Assembly: GCA_001662425.1 (NCBI GenBank)
Contig: BDDC01000162.1
Span: forward strand, 31,456 to 95,455
Source: Chlamydomonas sphaeroides
Taxonomy: Eukaryota > Chlorophyta > Chlorophyceae > Chlamydomonadales > Chlamydomonadaceae
Length of the DNA: 64,000 nucleotides
Direction: 5' to 3'
Below the pieces are notes generated by a model. The model had not been told where the DNA came from. It ran no database searches and saw only the letters and a program-made list of their open reading frames with translations. The position numbers and the translations under genes were made by a program. Below, one piece after another: positions 43,574 through 53,155 of the stretch (the stretch's first letter is position 1; every line of letters starts with the position of its first letter).

Positions 43574-45307
43574 ATGGACCACGATGGTGGCTTTGCCGGG
43601 GGCTGTGGCACGGCAAGCGCCCTGCAGCATGCGCTGGACACAGCACAGCGCAAGGCTTTCGACCTGCGCCGGCAGCTGCAGGCAAGTCATCGTGCCTGTT
43701 GGATGAATGCGTGGGCCTTGCTCGCAAGCTGTCGTGCTGACTAACTCCCGTCCGTCCCGTCCTTGCTCCCGGCTTACCCGCCCTGCCTGTAACAGAGAGA
43801 CACCGTCGACGCGAGCACCTCGCCGATAGTATTTGCACAGCGGACAATGGACACGAGCACCTCCCCACTGACGCAGCGCTGGCGCTCGTCAGAGGCCTGC
43901 ACGCAGACTCACCAGCCCGAGGAGCCCAGCACGACCGGCAAGCGCCTGGCGCGCCGGTGTGCCCTAGACTTCAATGGTGGTGCTGCCGCCGCAGTGGAGG
44001 CCCAGGTCCTGGAGCTGCTCACGCCGCGTCATCGCACAGCCCCGTCGGCCCAGCGGTCCGCCAGCCGCGCCCGCAGCGCGGCGAGGCTCGCTGTCCTGTC
44101 GGCATCCTCGGACGACGAGGCCGCTGCACTGGCCACGCCCAGCAGCCGCTCCGTCGCCTGGCTGCGGTCGCATGCCCTCGAAACGCCCTTTAGCGATGCC
44201 ACCACGGCCGCGCCTTTCAGTGCGTACCGCGGAGGCGCGCCGACGCCTGGCGGCCGCAGGCGCTCCATGGACGCCAGCACCAACTGCACTACCTCCACGC
44301 CGCTGCACACCCTGCTGCAGCCCACCGCGGGGCCACTCTGCACGGTGCGGGAGCAGGAGCCCCTGGCACCGCCGGCGCTGGGGCAGCAGCCGCAGCCGGG
44401 CCAGGTTGCCCTGGGCGTGCCGGCGCTGTCAGCGGATGCGTTCACCCCGCATACGGCCAGCATGCGGCTGCGCGCCGCGATGTCTTGGATGCGCCTGCAG
44501 CTGGCGGCGTCGCCGGGTCGCGCCCCCCGGCAGCGGCGGTACAGCGACAGCAGCGTCAGGTAAGCGGCGGCGAGGCGCCAGGGATGCCTTGGATGCGGCG
44601 GACATGCTTTTCGATGCTGTAGCTGGGGGTTGCTATTGGGCTCTCTCGCCCATGCAGCCTCTCCATTTTAAACACCAACCTGTCCGTGCCTGACGATGCC
44701 CGTGTGCCCTGGTCCCTATGCGCCCCTTGCCACACGCAGCCCGGCGCTCAAGATCCTCAGCGGCCCCAGCATCAGCGGCCCCGGCCTAGACGAGCCCGAG
44801 CTGGCGGTGGGGCAGCTGGAGGAGGCCGTCACGCCGCTGCCGCTCGCGTCTCGCTCCTCGCTGCACCGCGCCACCGCCGAGCCGGAGCCCCTGCTGCTGG
44901 CGGAGCCCCACCCGGACATGCCCGGTGCCGGGGGCGTCGAGCGCTCGCCCCTCATCTTCAACCCGCTCTTCGCGGACGGCTCCCCCGCCTCCAGCCCCGA
45001 CACCGTCGCCACCACCTGCAGCCTCGGCACGCTCAGCAGCCTCGGGGGCGATGAGAACCGGCCGGTCATCTTTTGCCGCATCAACATGTTTGAGGCCGCC
45101 GCCGGTGCAAACAAGGAGAAATCGAAGGCGGTCGACGATGAGACCACGTCAGAGTCCTCAGCCCCCATCTCTGCAGTGCCACTGGCCCCCGCGCCACCCC
45201 TGCGTGAGCTTACACGCGCGGTCAGCAACAAGCAGCAGCAGCAGCACCCGCTGCCGCTGCCGCAGCAGCAGCCGGCGGGGCAGCAGCAGAAGCGGCTGTG
45301 GCGGTAA
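43574..45307 (+). CDS. Unknown low-complexity protein with short N-terminal coiled coil
   Basis: Three exons, 43574-43681, 43796-44559 and 44740-45307, join in frame to 479 residues. I do not recognise a family. Residues about 12-40 (SALQHALDTAQRKAFDLRRQ) form a likely coiled-coil helix; the rest is Ser/Ala/Pro/Thr-rich and probably disordered, with RLRAAMSWMRLQLA near 230-243 as a possible second helix, PVIFCRINMFEAA near the end and a Gln-rich tail (QQQQHPLPLPQQQ). The first intron begins with GC (CAG/GCAAGT, a textbook GC donor). The upstream frame is open, so a longer N-terminus cannot be excluded. The gene is divergent from the lipoate-ligase gene and convergent with the frameshifted gene at 45782. 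Confidence 0.6.
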
Positions 45308-45781
45308 CGACTCTTGGTTCGAGCCTGATGGTCGCCGGTGTTTGTGGACGCGTCGCATTACGGTAGCGTGTGTCCTGCGGCCCAAAGCGGCCGTGAACTG
45401 AGTGTTGCATGAGTGCGCATGCCGCTTGTCGCATGCCCCAGCTAGCGGACGGGTTAGGAAAAAACACAGACGAAGTCAAGAAGCGTGAGGGGGGATGGCA
45501 CATTGGCCCCGATAGCTGATTGGCGGTGCTGCGGCACGGGCACGAAGCGGAAGGTTGCTCCAAGGTTACAAACTGCGATATCCACCTTGCAGCAGCTGGG
45601 CGCCGAGGTCCACCGCCCGTCGCCGCCTCAGGTTGATGCCGCTACCTCCGCTCTCTGCAGCAAAGCACATACCCAAGCCACCCTGACCAACCAACGGACC
45701 GCCAGCTCTCATCTTGCGGACACGCTGTGCCCACGGTGTGCTCCGTTTGCGACGCGGCCGCTACGCGGCCTGAGCACCGCC
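45308..45781. other. Convergent tail-to-tail region
   Basis: 474 bases between two stop codons on opposite strands. They contain a minus-strand TGTAA at 45566 and no coding signal. The 3' UTRs of both genes must lie or overlap here. Confidence 0.6.
45566..45570 (-). promoter_or_regulatory. Putative TGTAA poly(A) signal for the gene at 45782-46545
   Basis: TTACA on plus, about 215 bases downstream of the minus-strand stop at 45782. Confidence 0.45.
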
Positions 45782-46545
45782 CTACCAGGCGCAAGTGCTG
45801 TCCTCCGACTCGTCGCTGTCGCTACTGCTCGGGGCGGCGCACCCCAGCGTCACCCAGCGCGCGGCCTGCCCTGGGTTCAGCAGGCTGTAGACGCGGCTTG
45901 CGAACAGCGCGCAGTTGGTGGCGCGGCATGAGGCGCCGGGCGCGGCGTCCACGTCAAAGCCGGCGTGGAGGTCCTCCTGGAGCGCCTCGACGAGCTCCGT
46001 GGCGGGTGTATCCGTCACGTGCGAGCCCGTTAGCACCACGCTTCCCGCGTTGTTGGCGCTGCGAGCGAGGAGGAGGACAGCAACCGCAGAAGATGTGCCA
46101 TCAGGAGCTGCAGCGCCCCGGCCCCTCCTGCCGCCCCACAACGCCGCCAGGTACCAACGCATGTTTAACCCCGGCCATCGCCCACGGCCCAGGGCCCACC
46201 TGCCGGCCAGTGCCAGGAGCTCCTCCTCCTCGCCCGCCGTCACCGTATGCAGGGCGCATAGCGCTCTAGCAGCAGGCAGCCCACGTGGTGCAGGCGGGGC
46301 AGGCGCCACGATTTGCGCACAGTCACCGCGAAGCGGCCCGACAGCAGCACACCCGCGTGCGGCATGCGGCTGCCCCGGCCCCCGGGGCAGGCCAGCAGCT
46401 CGACGCAAGAGCGCTGCCGCGCGCGCACGCAGACGCGCAGGTCGTCCGGCTGGCTCACGGTCACGCACATGGAGTCCTCCGCTGACAGCTGACGCGGGCA
46501 GGTGAGCCTCACCGAGACGACGTCGGGCGCGGCTGCTGCGACCAT
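45782..46545 (-). pseudogene. Unrecognised gene with apparent one-base frameshift
   Basis: Two exons are visible on minus: 46200-46545 and 45782-46058. Exon 1 opens with MVAAAAPDVVSVRL and reads in one frame to about HHVGCLLLERYA, where that frame ends in a TGA at 46240. The next frame then continues with LHTVTAGEEEELLALAG into a good donor. Exon 2 (SANNAGSVVLTGSHVTD to a Ser/Asp/Glu tail) joins in that second frame. Exon 1 is exactly one base short of keeping phase, which points to a single missing base near 46255-46270, either an assembly error or a real lesion. No standard intron of suitable length and phase was found to explain it. No family recognised. A poly(A) signal follows at 45566. 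Confidence 0.5.
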
Positions 46546-46865
46546 AGTTCGAGGGGGTGGCGCGAGGGATGCGTTTCGGCTGCGGCAGCGCGCGACGCCA
46601 GGCCGTTTGCGAGCGTTGCCTCAACGCGTTGAACGGGTTGAGGGGGAATGAAGCGCGTCCAAAGCTGACCTGTTTGCGAGCGACCGTGAGCCTGCCTCTT
46701 GCAAGCTTTTACCGCATCCGCTTCCTTGGGCGCGCAAGGGTTGTCCAAGGGCCCGCCATATCTGACCCGTGACAGCCCTGCACCAAAACGCAGCTCTGGC
46801 GCTCGGCGCCACACCGCATGACGAGCGCTCATGTTTCCGTTACATGAACAGCGCGCCAAAGTGGC
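46546..46865. other. Spacer between two minus-strand genes
   Basis: 320 bases that must hold the promoter of the gene starting at 46545 and the very short 3' UTR of the upstream gene, whose TGTAA is at 46840. No coding signal or named element was seen. Confidence 0.5.
46840..46844 (-). promoter_or_regulatory. Putative TGTAA poly(A) signal of the plastid-type gene
   Basis: TTACA on plus only about 21 bases after the minus-strand stop at 46866, unusually close. A short 3' UTR would fit the tightly spaced tandem neighbour, but chance occurrence is possible. Confidence 0.35.
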
Positions 46866-49364
46866 TCAGCCGGCGGGCGGCCCGGCCGGCACCGTTCCTG
46901 TCCCCGCTGCCGCCGCCAGCCCCCACGGCGCCGCCTCCCCGTCTGACCCCGCCGACCCCGACGCCTCCTGCCCCTCCTCCGGGCCCCTCGGGTAGCGCTC
47001 CACGACCTCCTCCAGCCGCGGCACCATTCCCAACGCCGCCGCGATCTCGGCCGCGCCATACGACATGGGCGGCAGGTCGGCCACCGGCTGCGAGCCCAGC
47101 ACCAGCGCGTCCATCTTGTCAATGGGCAGCGGCTTGCGCTTGTACACCACCTGCTCGATGTACACCTGCGCCGGGTACCGAAACACAAGGGGTAGCAAGG
47201 GAGCAGGAACGCCAGTGCAGCACCGCACGGCAGGTCACGGCCGCTTACCCAGCTGCGAGCACCGCATCCTGCCCTTGGTTGCCCGCGCCAATGCCTGCCC
47301 GCGCCGCCCGCCCGCTTCACGCATCTCCCTTTCGCGCTCCTCGCCATCTCGCTCGGCACGCACTCTAGCCCACGCCACACCCCGTACCTGCCACTCCTCC
47401 TGCTTCTGCCTGCTGTAGCCCGCGGCCGTCCAGATGCCAGTGGCCTTGTCCAGGAAGACCGGCTCCAGGGGCACGTCGCAGCGCTCGCCGCGGCGGATCA
47501 CCTCGGGGTCGGCCTGCGGCGAGCCGGCAGGGGTCCGGCGTCGGTTCCAACGCCCAGGGGAGCAGGGGGATGCAGAAGACGGGTTGTGCACGGGGTCACA
47601 GCCCTGCTGCTGGTTTGACGACGGCGCAGGGGCAATCGGGCGGTTGCAGTCCCTAACGCCGGCGATCCGCCCCTCTCCGCCTGCCCCCGGTCGCGTGCCG
47701 CAGCGCCCCTGCCATAGGGCCCCCACTGCCCTGCCCCCAGTGCCCTGCCCCCAGCGCCCTGCCGATGATGCGCCCCCTGCGCGCCGCCCGCCGGTGCGCC
47801 ACACGCCGCACCTGCAGCACCTCGAGCGGGTCGCGCTTGGGGTACCACTTGCGCAGCGTGGCCACCACGCTGAAGCACTGGCGCGGGTCCAGCAGCTCGG
47901 GCAGCACGTCCAGCACCACCTCGGGCCGCGGCAGGGCGTCCAGCACCCGCTGCACCTGCAGGGTTGTGGTTGTGTGTGGAGAGGGGAGGGGGCTCGCGGC
48001 GTTGCGGGGCTGCGCGTCCGTGCAGCGCGGGCTGGGTTTTGGAACAGGAGGCACGAGCTGGCGGAAGCGGGCCCGGGGGGTGGGTGGGGAAGTGTCGTGA
48101 GACGCGTAGGGGCTTGGCAGCGCAGCGCAACGCAGGGTGGTGGGGGTGCGCATGGTCCTGGCGGCTGGCACCCTGCTGTTGCCCCTGCGGCTGCCCCTGC
48201 CATAGTTGCCGCTGCTCACACCGCCGTTGCCAATGCTGCCGCTGCCAACGCTGCCGCTGCCAATGCTGCCTCTGCCAACGCTGCCCCTACCAACGCTGCC
48301 CCTACTAACGCTGCCCCTGCGGCGCGCTGCCTCTGCCAGCGCTGCCGGGCTCGCCTGCGCCAGGTTGTCCTGTAGCAGCTGGCGGCTCCACAGCAGCGTG
48401 CGGGGATGCTTGGCCAGCATCGACTCCACGTTGAGGCGCGGGAAGGCGGACTGGACCGGGGGCAGGTCGTCGTGGGTCAGGGCATCAGAGGGTAAGAGGG
48501 CGAGGGGGGTCTGTGGCGTTGGATGCCGTGGGCGGCGCGGCGGGAGGGCGGGGTCCGTTCCAGGTCCTGCGGGCCCCCATAACCCCCATGAGCCCATCCT
48601 AGGATGCTAGGCACCGGTATGTGTGCCCCTGTGGACTTATAACCCCAGACCGAGGTTGTGCGACCGCCCAGGCTGTATCGCATGATCGCATCTGTCGAGC
48701 TGCCCCGTTTCTCTCCGTACACCACCGTAGCACCGCCGTACCTTGATCAGGACCACCTTGGCCGCTAGGTCGGGGTCCGCCACCAGCTTGGCCTACGGCG
48801 GCAGGGATAGTTGGGGTTGGTGGTCAGGGTTTGTTGCTGGGGCCGACGCTGGTATGAGGGGTGGGGGAAGGGCGCGGCAGGCGCGGCAGGGACCGGGCTG
48901 CAAGCCGCAACGGCTGACGGCCGCGCCGCGGGCGGTGCAGATCTCGTGGCGGCAGGCCTTACCCAGTCCGAGGCTTTGAGCTGTTCCAGGTTGATGGGCA
49001 TCGAGGGCAGCAGCGACTCGAACACGTCCAGCCGCTGCTCCAGGTGGGCAGCCTGCGGGCGGGAGCTGGTGTGGGCGCGGCTCTGCGCCCTTCGTGCTGC
49101 GGGATGGCCGCCTCGGGGGTGCGTGTGTTCGCGTGGGGTCACCTGCAGGCCGAGGCGCTGCCCCGACGCCAATACCTCGCCGCGCGTGCGCTTGCGGGAC
49201 CGTTGTTTCCACTCGTCATCAGAGAGCAACCGGGTCCGCTCCTGGCTGCTCGCTGCCGTGACGACTGCTCGGCGGACGCACTGACCGCGGGGGTGACATG
49301 CTCGGGATGGTTTAGGTAAGAGCGCAAGCGCCGAGCGCGTATGCGCGCCGGCCAACGCGCTCAT
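46866..49364 (-). CDS. Unrecognised helical protein, probably plastid-targeted
   Basis: Seven exons in transcription order: 49143-49364, 48963-49052, 48742-48792, 48355-48450, 47812-47955, 47388-47513, 46866-47165; 342 residues, and all six introns lie between codons (phase 0). The start MSALAGAHTRSALALLPKPS gives a basic, Ser/Ala-rich leader ending near VVTAASSQ, as expected of a chloroplast transit peptide. The middle is a chain of short helices: LDVFESLLPSMPINLEQLK, LVADPDLAAKVVLIK, FPRLNVESMLAKHPRTLL, RVLDALPRPEVVLDVLPELL, VVATLRKWYPKRDPLEVL. The P-R-T-L-L and P-E-L-L endings recall mTERF-type helical repeats that bind organelle nucleic acids, but similarity is loose. The C-terminus (VYIEQVVYKRKPLPIDK, then an acidic and Gly/Ala tail) is unassigned. 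Intron 48259-48354 needs a GC donor. Confidence 0.7.
48205..48325 (+). repeat. GCTGCCNCTGCCAA minisatellite in an intron
   Basis: About eight imperfect 15-base units resembling CTGCCGCTGCCAATG in tandem. They lie just inside the intron after exon 48355-48450 of the plastid-type gene. If this intron were retained the array would encode G-S-(V/I)-G-(R/S) repeats. Confidence 0.8.
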
Positions 49365-50319
49365 GGAGATTTGAGCAAGCAGTAAATGAAAGCAGCAGTC
49401 TTTGCTGGTCAAAAGGTATTCACGACACGGCCAAGAGTGCGCAAGTCGGCGCAAGCTGGCGTGCAAGCGCGTGTCCTTGCTACCAAGATAATGAAGTGCA
49501 GGTAGGGAAATTATGTACTACAAGTAACGCACCGGCTGCTAAGCTGCGCGGCACGCGTACAGGCATGCCTAATACCAGCGCGAGTTTCCCCGCCTTCCCT
49601 GCGCTGCCCCGGTCCAGCCGGCGAAGCCCACAGAAGGCCGGATTTCCGCATTATCGTCGTCCCAGTCCTGGACCCCGTTACAGCACTGAGCGGCGACTCA
49701 GCATGTGCAGGAGGAAAGCGTCCCCATTAACCTTGCGTCATAGTCCATAGAGTCCATGAAGTGCATGGATGCTATCACGAATCGATCTCCGAGTCCGTGA
49801 CAACAGACGTATGCCTGCAATTTGCGCTGCTTCAGTCCATACCGTCCGAACACATCGGGGCTTTGTCACGTTGAAGGGTCAATCTCAGTTCCTGCCTAGC
49901 CATTAGCCGCCGCCCTGCGAGGCAGCTGGCATGATGCAAGCAAGAGTCACCAAGGGGAGAGCGGGCGCGCGCCGTGACTGGCCTCCATTTCCCTATTCTG
50001 GATTGCTGTGCGCTCCGTTGCAGAGCGGAGAGGACGAAGGCGTACCACACAGTACGCCACGCGGCTCCGACTAGAGCGTGGGCCCAGTCCACCGTAGTTC
50101 GCTGAACAGCCCCAGCCCTCAGACTTTGGGGATTGGGGCTCCGTGTGTGGGCGGTAGTCTGCACCCTCTCAAAGGACTTCGTAGCTCCATGCGTGAGCAA
50201 GAGTCCGTAGCACAGGGTGGCTTTGAGGCCATGAGGGCGCGCTTACCATGTCCCTACGCCTGGTCTGCCGCGCCCAGCCGCCTCACCTTGCTCCGCCAGC
50301 GCCCCAACACCGTGCCCGC

Positions 50320-50455
50320 ACCTGCCCGGCCCTGCCCATGCCTGCCCTGCCCCAACCTGCCCACGCGCGCCTGCCCTGCCCATCCCTGCCCTTCCCACCC
50401 ATCCCTGCCCTGCCCCGCCCTGCCCTGCCCTGCCCTGCCCCGCCCTGCCCCGTTC
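50320..50455 (+). repeat. CCCTGC-type C-rich tandem array
   Basis: Degenerate array of CCCTGC/CCCCGC units, strongly strand-asymmetric (almost no G-runs on plus). It gives G-rich repeats on the minus strand. Confidence 0.85.
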
Positions 50456-51272
50456 AGCCAATGCCTACGCTGCCGCACCCTTGCTTCCCACGCCCCATGA
50501 CTCCACGGCCTTTGGCCAAGGAAGATGCGGTACTGGGCTGGGCAGCACTCATAACGCAGCGCAGCGGCATGGACGGTTAGCCAGCTGCAGAGGATGCATG
50601 CCCATGTGCGCCGATGCCGTCCAGCAGCGCCCCGATATCATGAGGCCAGGGAGTTGTCTGGTCGGCGCTTATTCAATTACATCTAGGCCGTGGCTCCCTG
50701 CAGGGCCCAAGGCGGCCAACCGACGGGCCGGCGCCCGCAAGCACGCAATGCTATCCTGTGTTGCGGGGAGAGCCATCCTTGCCTCGCCTGTCACGACCCA
50801 AGCCACCCTAGCTGCACAATCACACAGCACCGGCGACCGCGGCACCCAACAAGGGGCCGGCCATAAGGAGCCACGAAACACCGTTCTGAAAGCCGTCCGA
50901 GCCGCTCTTAATGCCTTCGCCCTGCGCCAGCCGTTTGTCCTCCGGGCTACAACAGCCGCCCAACCACCCGGACGAACTTCGATGCGCGCCACCAGCGCAA
51001 CGCTGCACCGCGCCGTCACCATACACCAGCTCGTCCATGGCAGCCCCGTCACCGGCGCCTGGCCTCATACCGCCCAAGGCTTGTGTGCTCGCAGGTCGCA
51101 GCGCGAGGAGCAGGGGCGCGGCCTTGCACCCCCATCGGCCGGCGTCAAGTCCATATGCAACTACGCTGGTCCCAAGCGCCGGTCCGTGTCACGTCCAGTC
51201 GGTCAGCAAGTCCGCGAGACCGAAGTGCCGGGGGTCAGTCGGTCCGCCCATCGTCAGCTCGGCAGCGCCGCC

Positions 51273-51315
51273 AAACACCACACACGGACACACACACACA
51301 CACAGACACACACGG
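51273..51315 (+). repeat. CA microsatellite
   Basis: Interrupted run of CA dinucleotides, typical of eukaryotic intergenic or UTR sequence. Confidence 0.9.
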
Positions 51316-51813
51316 CATCAAATAGGAAGGTAAACGCGTTCAGGCCTCGCTCCTGCGCATCGGCGCCCTTCGCACGCAGCCCACATTCAACCAAGCAAAA
51401 CGCAAACGGCACCCTCTGGTACAAATGGTACAACAGTCCCTCGGCGCCCACCACGACCAGGCGCAATCCCTCGCGGTGAAGGGCAGCGAAAATGACGTCA
51501 CTCTTATCTTCGTTACTGCCTCTTCAGCCGTGCCCTGCCGTACAATCTCCCAACGATGATGAGCGGGCAGCGACGCACCCTCACATACTCCCATGCTTTG
51601 CCTGACATATTAAGTCGACCGCGCTGCCTCCGTGACCAGATGCGTCACGGAAGCCGCCAGCGCCGTGCACTGCTCGCCAGTGCTGGCTGCCATGCCAGAG
51701 CTGATGCCGTAGCAGCTTTTCGCCACATGGTTGTCCTGTCTTCGCCACATCATTGTCCTGTCTTCCAGAGCAGCTCGTGCAGCCGCTCCACCCGGGTCGC
51801 GGCCGCTGCTCCC

Positions 51814-52629
51814 TCAGACAAACGTCACGAGGATCCACAGCCTCTCGTGAATGAGGAACAGGATATATTTGCTGACGAACTCTGCCGCGCCCATCTCTAG
51901 CGCCTCGTCCAGCTGCGGTCGGGCACGGGGCAGAGACGAACGTGACAAGACCGTTGGACGCCAGCAGACTGCGGCGGCCCCAGCACCTTCAGCAGCGCGC
52001 TAAGATGCGGCCTTTGGAGGCTCACCGTGGCATTGAAAAATAGCGTGCAGAGCACGATCGTCGTCGCTGTGCTGAAGATGCGCCAGCTCAAGGACTTCAC
52101 CAGCGACCGCCAGAGGCTGTCGTGCTGTGGTACCGCCTAATAAACATTGGGGTACATAGCGGGATGTGAGGCTGGGGGAAAATCAAAACCGTGAAAGCCC
52201 TTGCTGTCAGCTTACATGCCCGGCGCGTTGCGCCAGCAGCAAGAGAGGGCCGGCAGGAACCGACCTGGCGTCCGCAAAGCACAACACCCAGCACTAGCAC
52301 ATATGAGCGCCCCTGCAGGACCTCACCTTTGGCGCGTCAACCCCATTGGCGAGAGCCTGTCTTGCGGCTTCTAACCCCGCCTCGTATCCGGCGTCGAAGC
52401 CCGCCTCGTATGCGTTGGCGGGAGTGCTCTCATACTCCTTCACGTCTACCGCTGTGAGCGCTTGGCTGGCGAGACTGGCTTTGGGTGGTGTGGGCCCCTG
52501 CCGGCCGCTGGCTTTGGGCTCTGGGCGCTCGAGAGAGAGCGCACAAAGTTGCCGAAGTGGACGGCGCTGGCTGGCGCGGTGGCGAAGGCGGAGGTTCGTG
52601 CAAACGGCTTGGCCCCTGAGGGCGCTCAT
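51814..52629 (-). CDS. DUF2061 small membrane protein with organelle leader
   Basis: Three phase-0 exons, 52327-52629, 52026-52124 and 51814-51912, encode 166 residues. The start MSALRGQAVCTNLRLRHRAS is Arg/Ser/Ala-rich and lacks acidic residues for about 40 positions, like a plastid or mitochondrial leader. Residues about 80-100 carry YEAGFDAGYEAGLEAARQAL, an alanine/glycine heptad-like helix. The second and third exons make a DUF2061 domain: LVKSLSWRIFSTATTIVLCTLFF, then ALEMGAAEFVSKYILFLIHERLW, two hydrophobic segments with the conserved K-S-L-S-W-R and H-E-R-(L/V)-W motifs. DUF2061 proteins are small inner-membrane proteins of unknown function; bacterial members can be linked to sulfate assimilation genes. 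The gene is divergent from the G-patch gene. Confidence 0.82.
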
Positions 52630-53155
52630 TCGTCTCGCTCTCGTCGCTTTCGAACGCGCTCGCTCTGTCTCTAAGCAGCACTTCGACGCTCTCTTGTGTG
52701 TGCGCAAGCGGTGGAACATAGACTGCGCACGGGGGCCGCGCGTAGTCCTTTACCGCCCCATCTGCCATCCCCGACCCGGCGCAGCCCTGTTTTCGCGCTT
52801 GCACAGGCTGACATGCGCTTCGTCAGCGTACCAACTACGTTTATCAGTTGCCCGGACCTGAATGCGCACAATATTTTGGTACATTCCAATCATTCGCCCA
52901 GCCCTGTGCTTCTCAGTGGTGACATTAGTTATTTCAGAGTCCATACCTATGTGCCACTCGTCAAGGGGCTGACAAACGCCTTGTCCCGACCCACGGACCT
53001 GCAGATGAGCGACCCGACGAACGGTGAAAATTGACGCTAACCTCGATATGGAAGTGGTATAGCACATCTGAACATACCACTGTGACCGTCTCCCGTGCTG
53101 CGTACCGTCCTTGCGACAAACAAAGTCGCCAGGTTCGGTAAGGACTCTATCCACG
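52630..53155. promoter_or_regulatory. Divergent promoter region, DUF2061 and G-patch genes
   Basis: 526 bases between two start codons facing away from each other; both 5' UTRs and promoters must be inside. The centre, about 52820-53100, is AT-richer. No named element recognised. Confidence 0.5.

Larger units (their letters stand above)
49365..51813. other. Intergenic region with C-rich and CA repeats
   Basis: No gene is supported. The region holds a CCCTGC-rich array (50320-50455) and a CA microsatellite (51273-51315). A 332-codon plus-strand frame (50481-51479) overlaps the CA repeat and has no domain. Two minus-strand frames, one near 51340-51470 reading V-V-V-G-A-E-G-L-L, look protein-like for a short distance only. 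The 3' UTR of the DUF2061 gene must start at 51813. Confidence 0.5.

Noticed and set aside
50481..51479. 332-codon plus-strand open frame
   Set aside because: Runs through a CA microsatellite (HTRTHTHTQTHT) and has no domain or splice context; likely chance.
51254..51480. Minus frame with VVVGAEGLLYHLYQRVPFAF, considered as a further exon of the DUF2061 gene
   Set aside because: The DUF2061 frame ends cleanly in a TGA at 51814-51816 right after the conserved H-E-R-L-W block, and no donor/acceptor joins the two.
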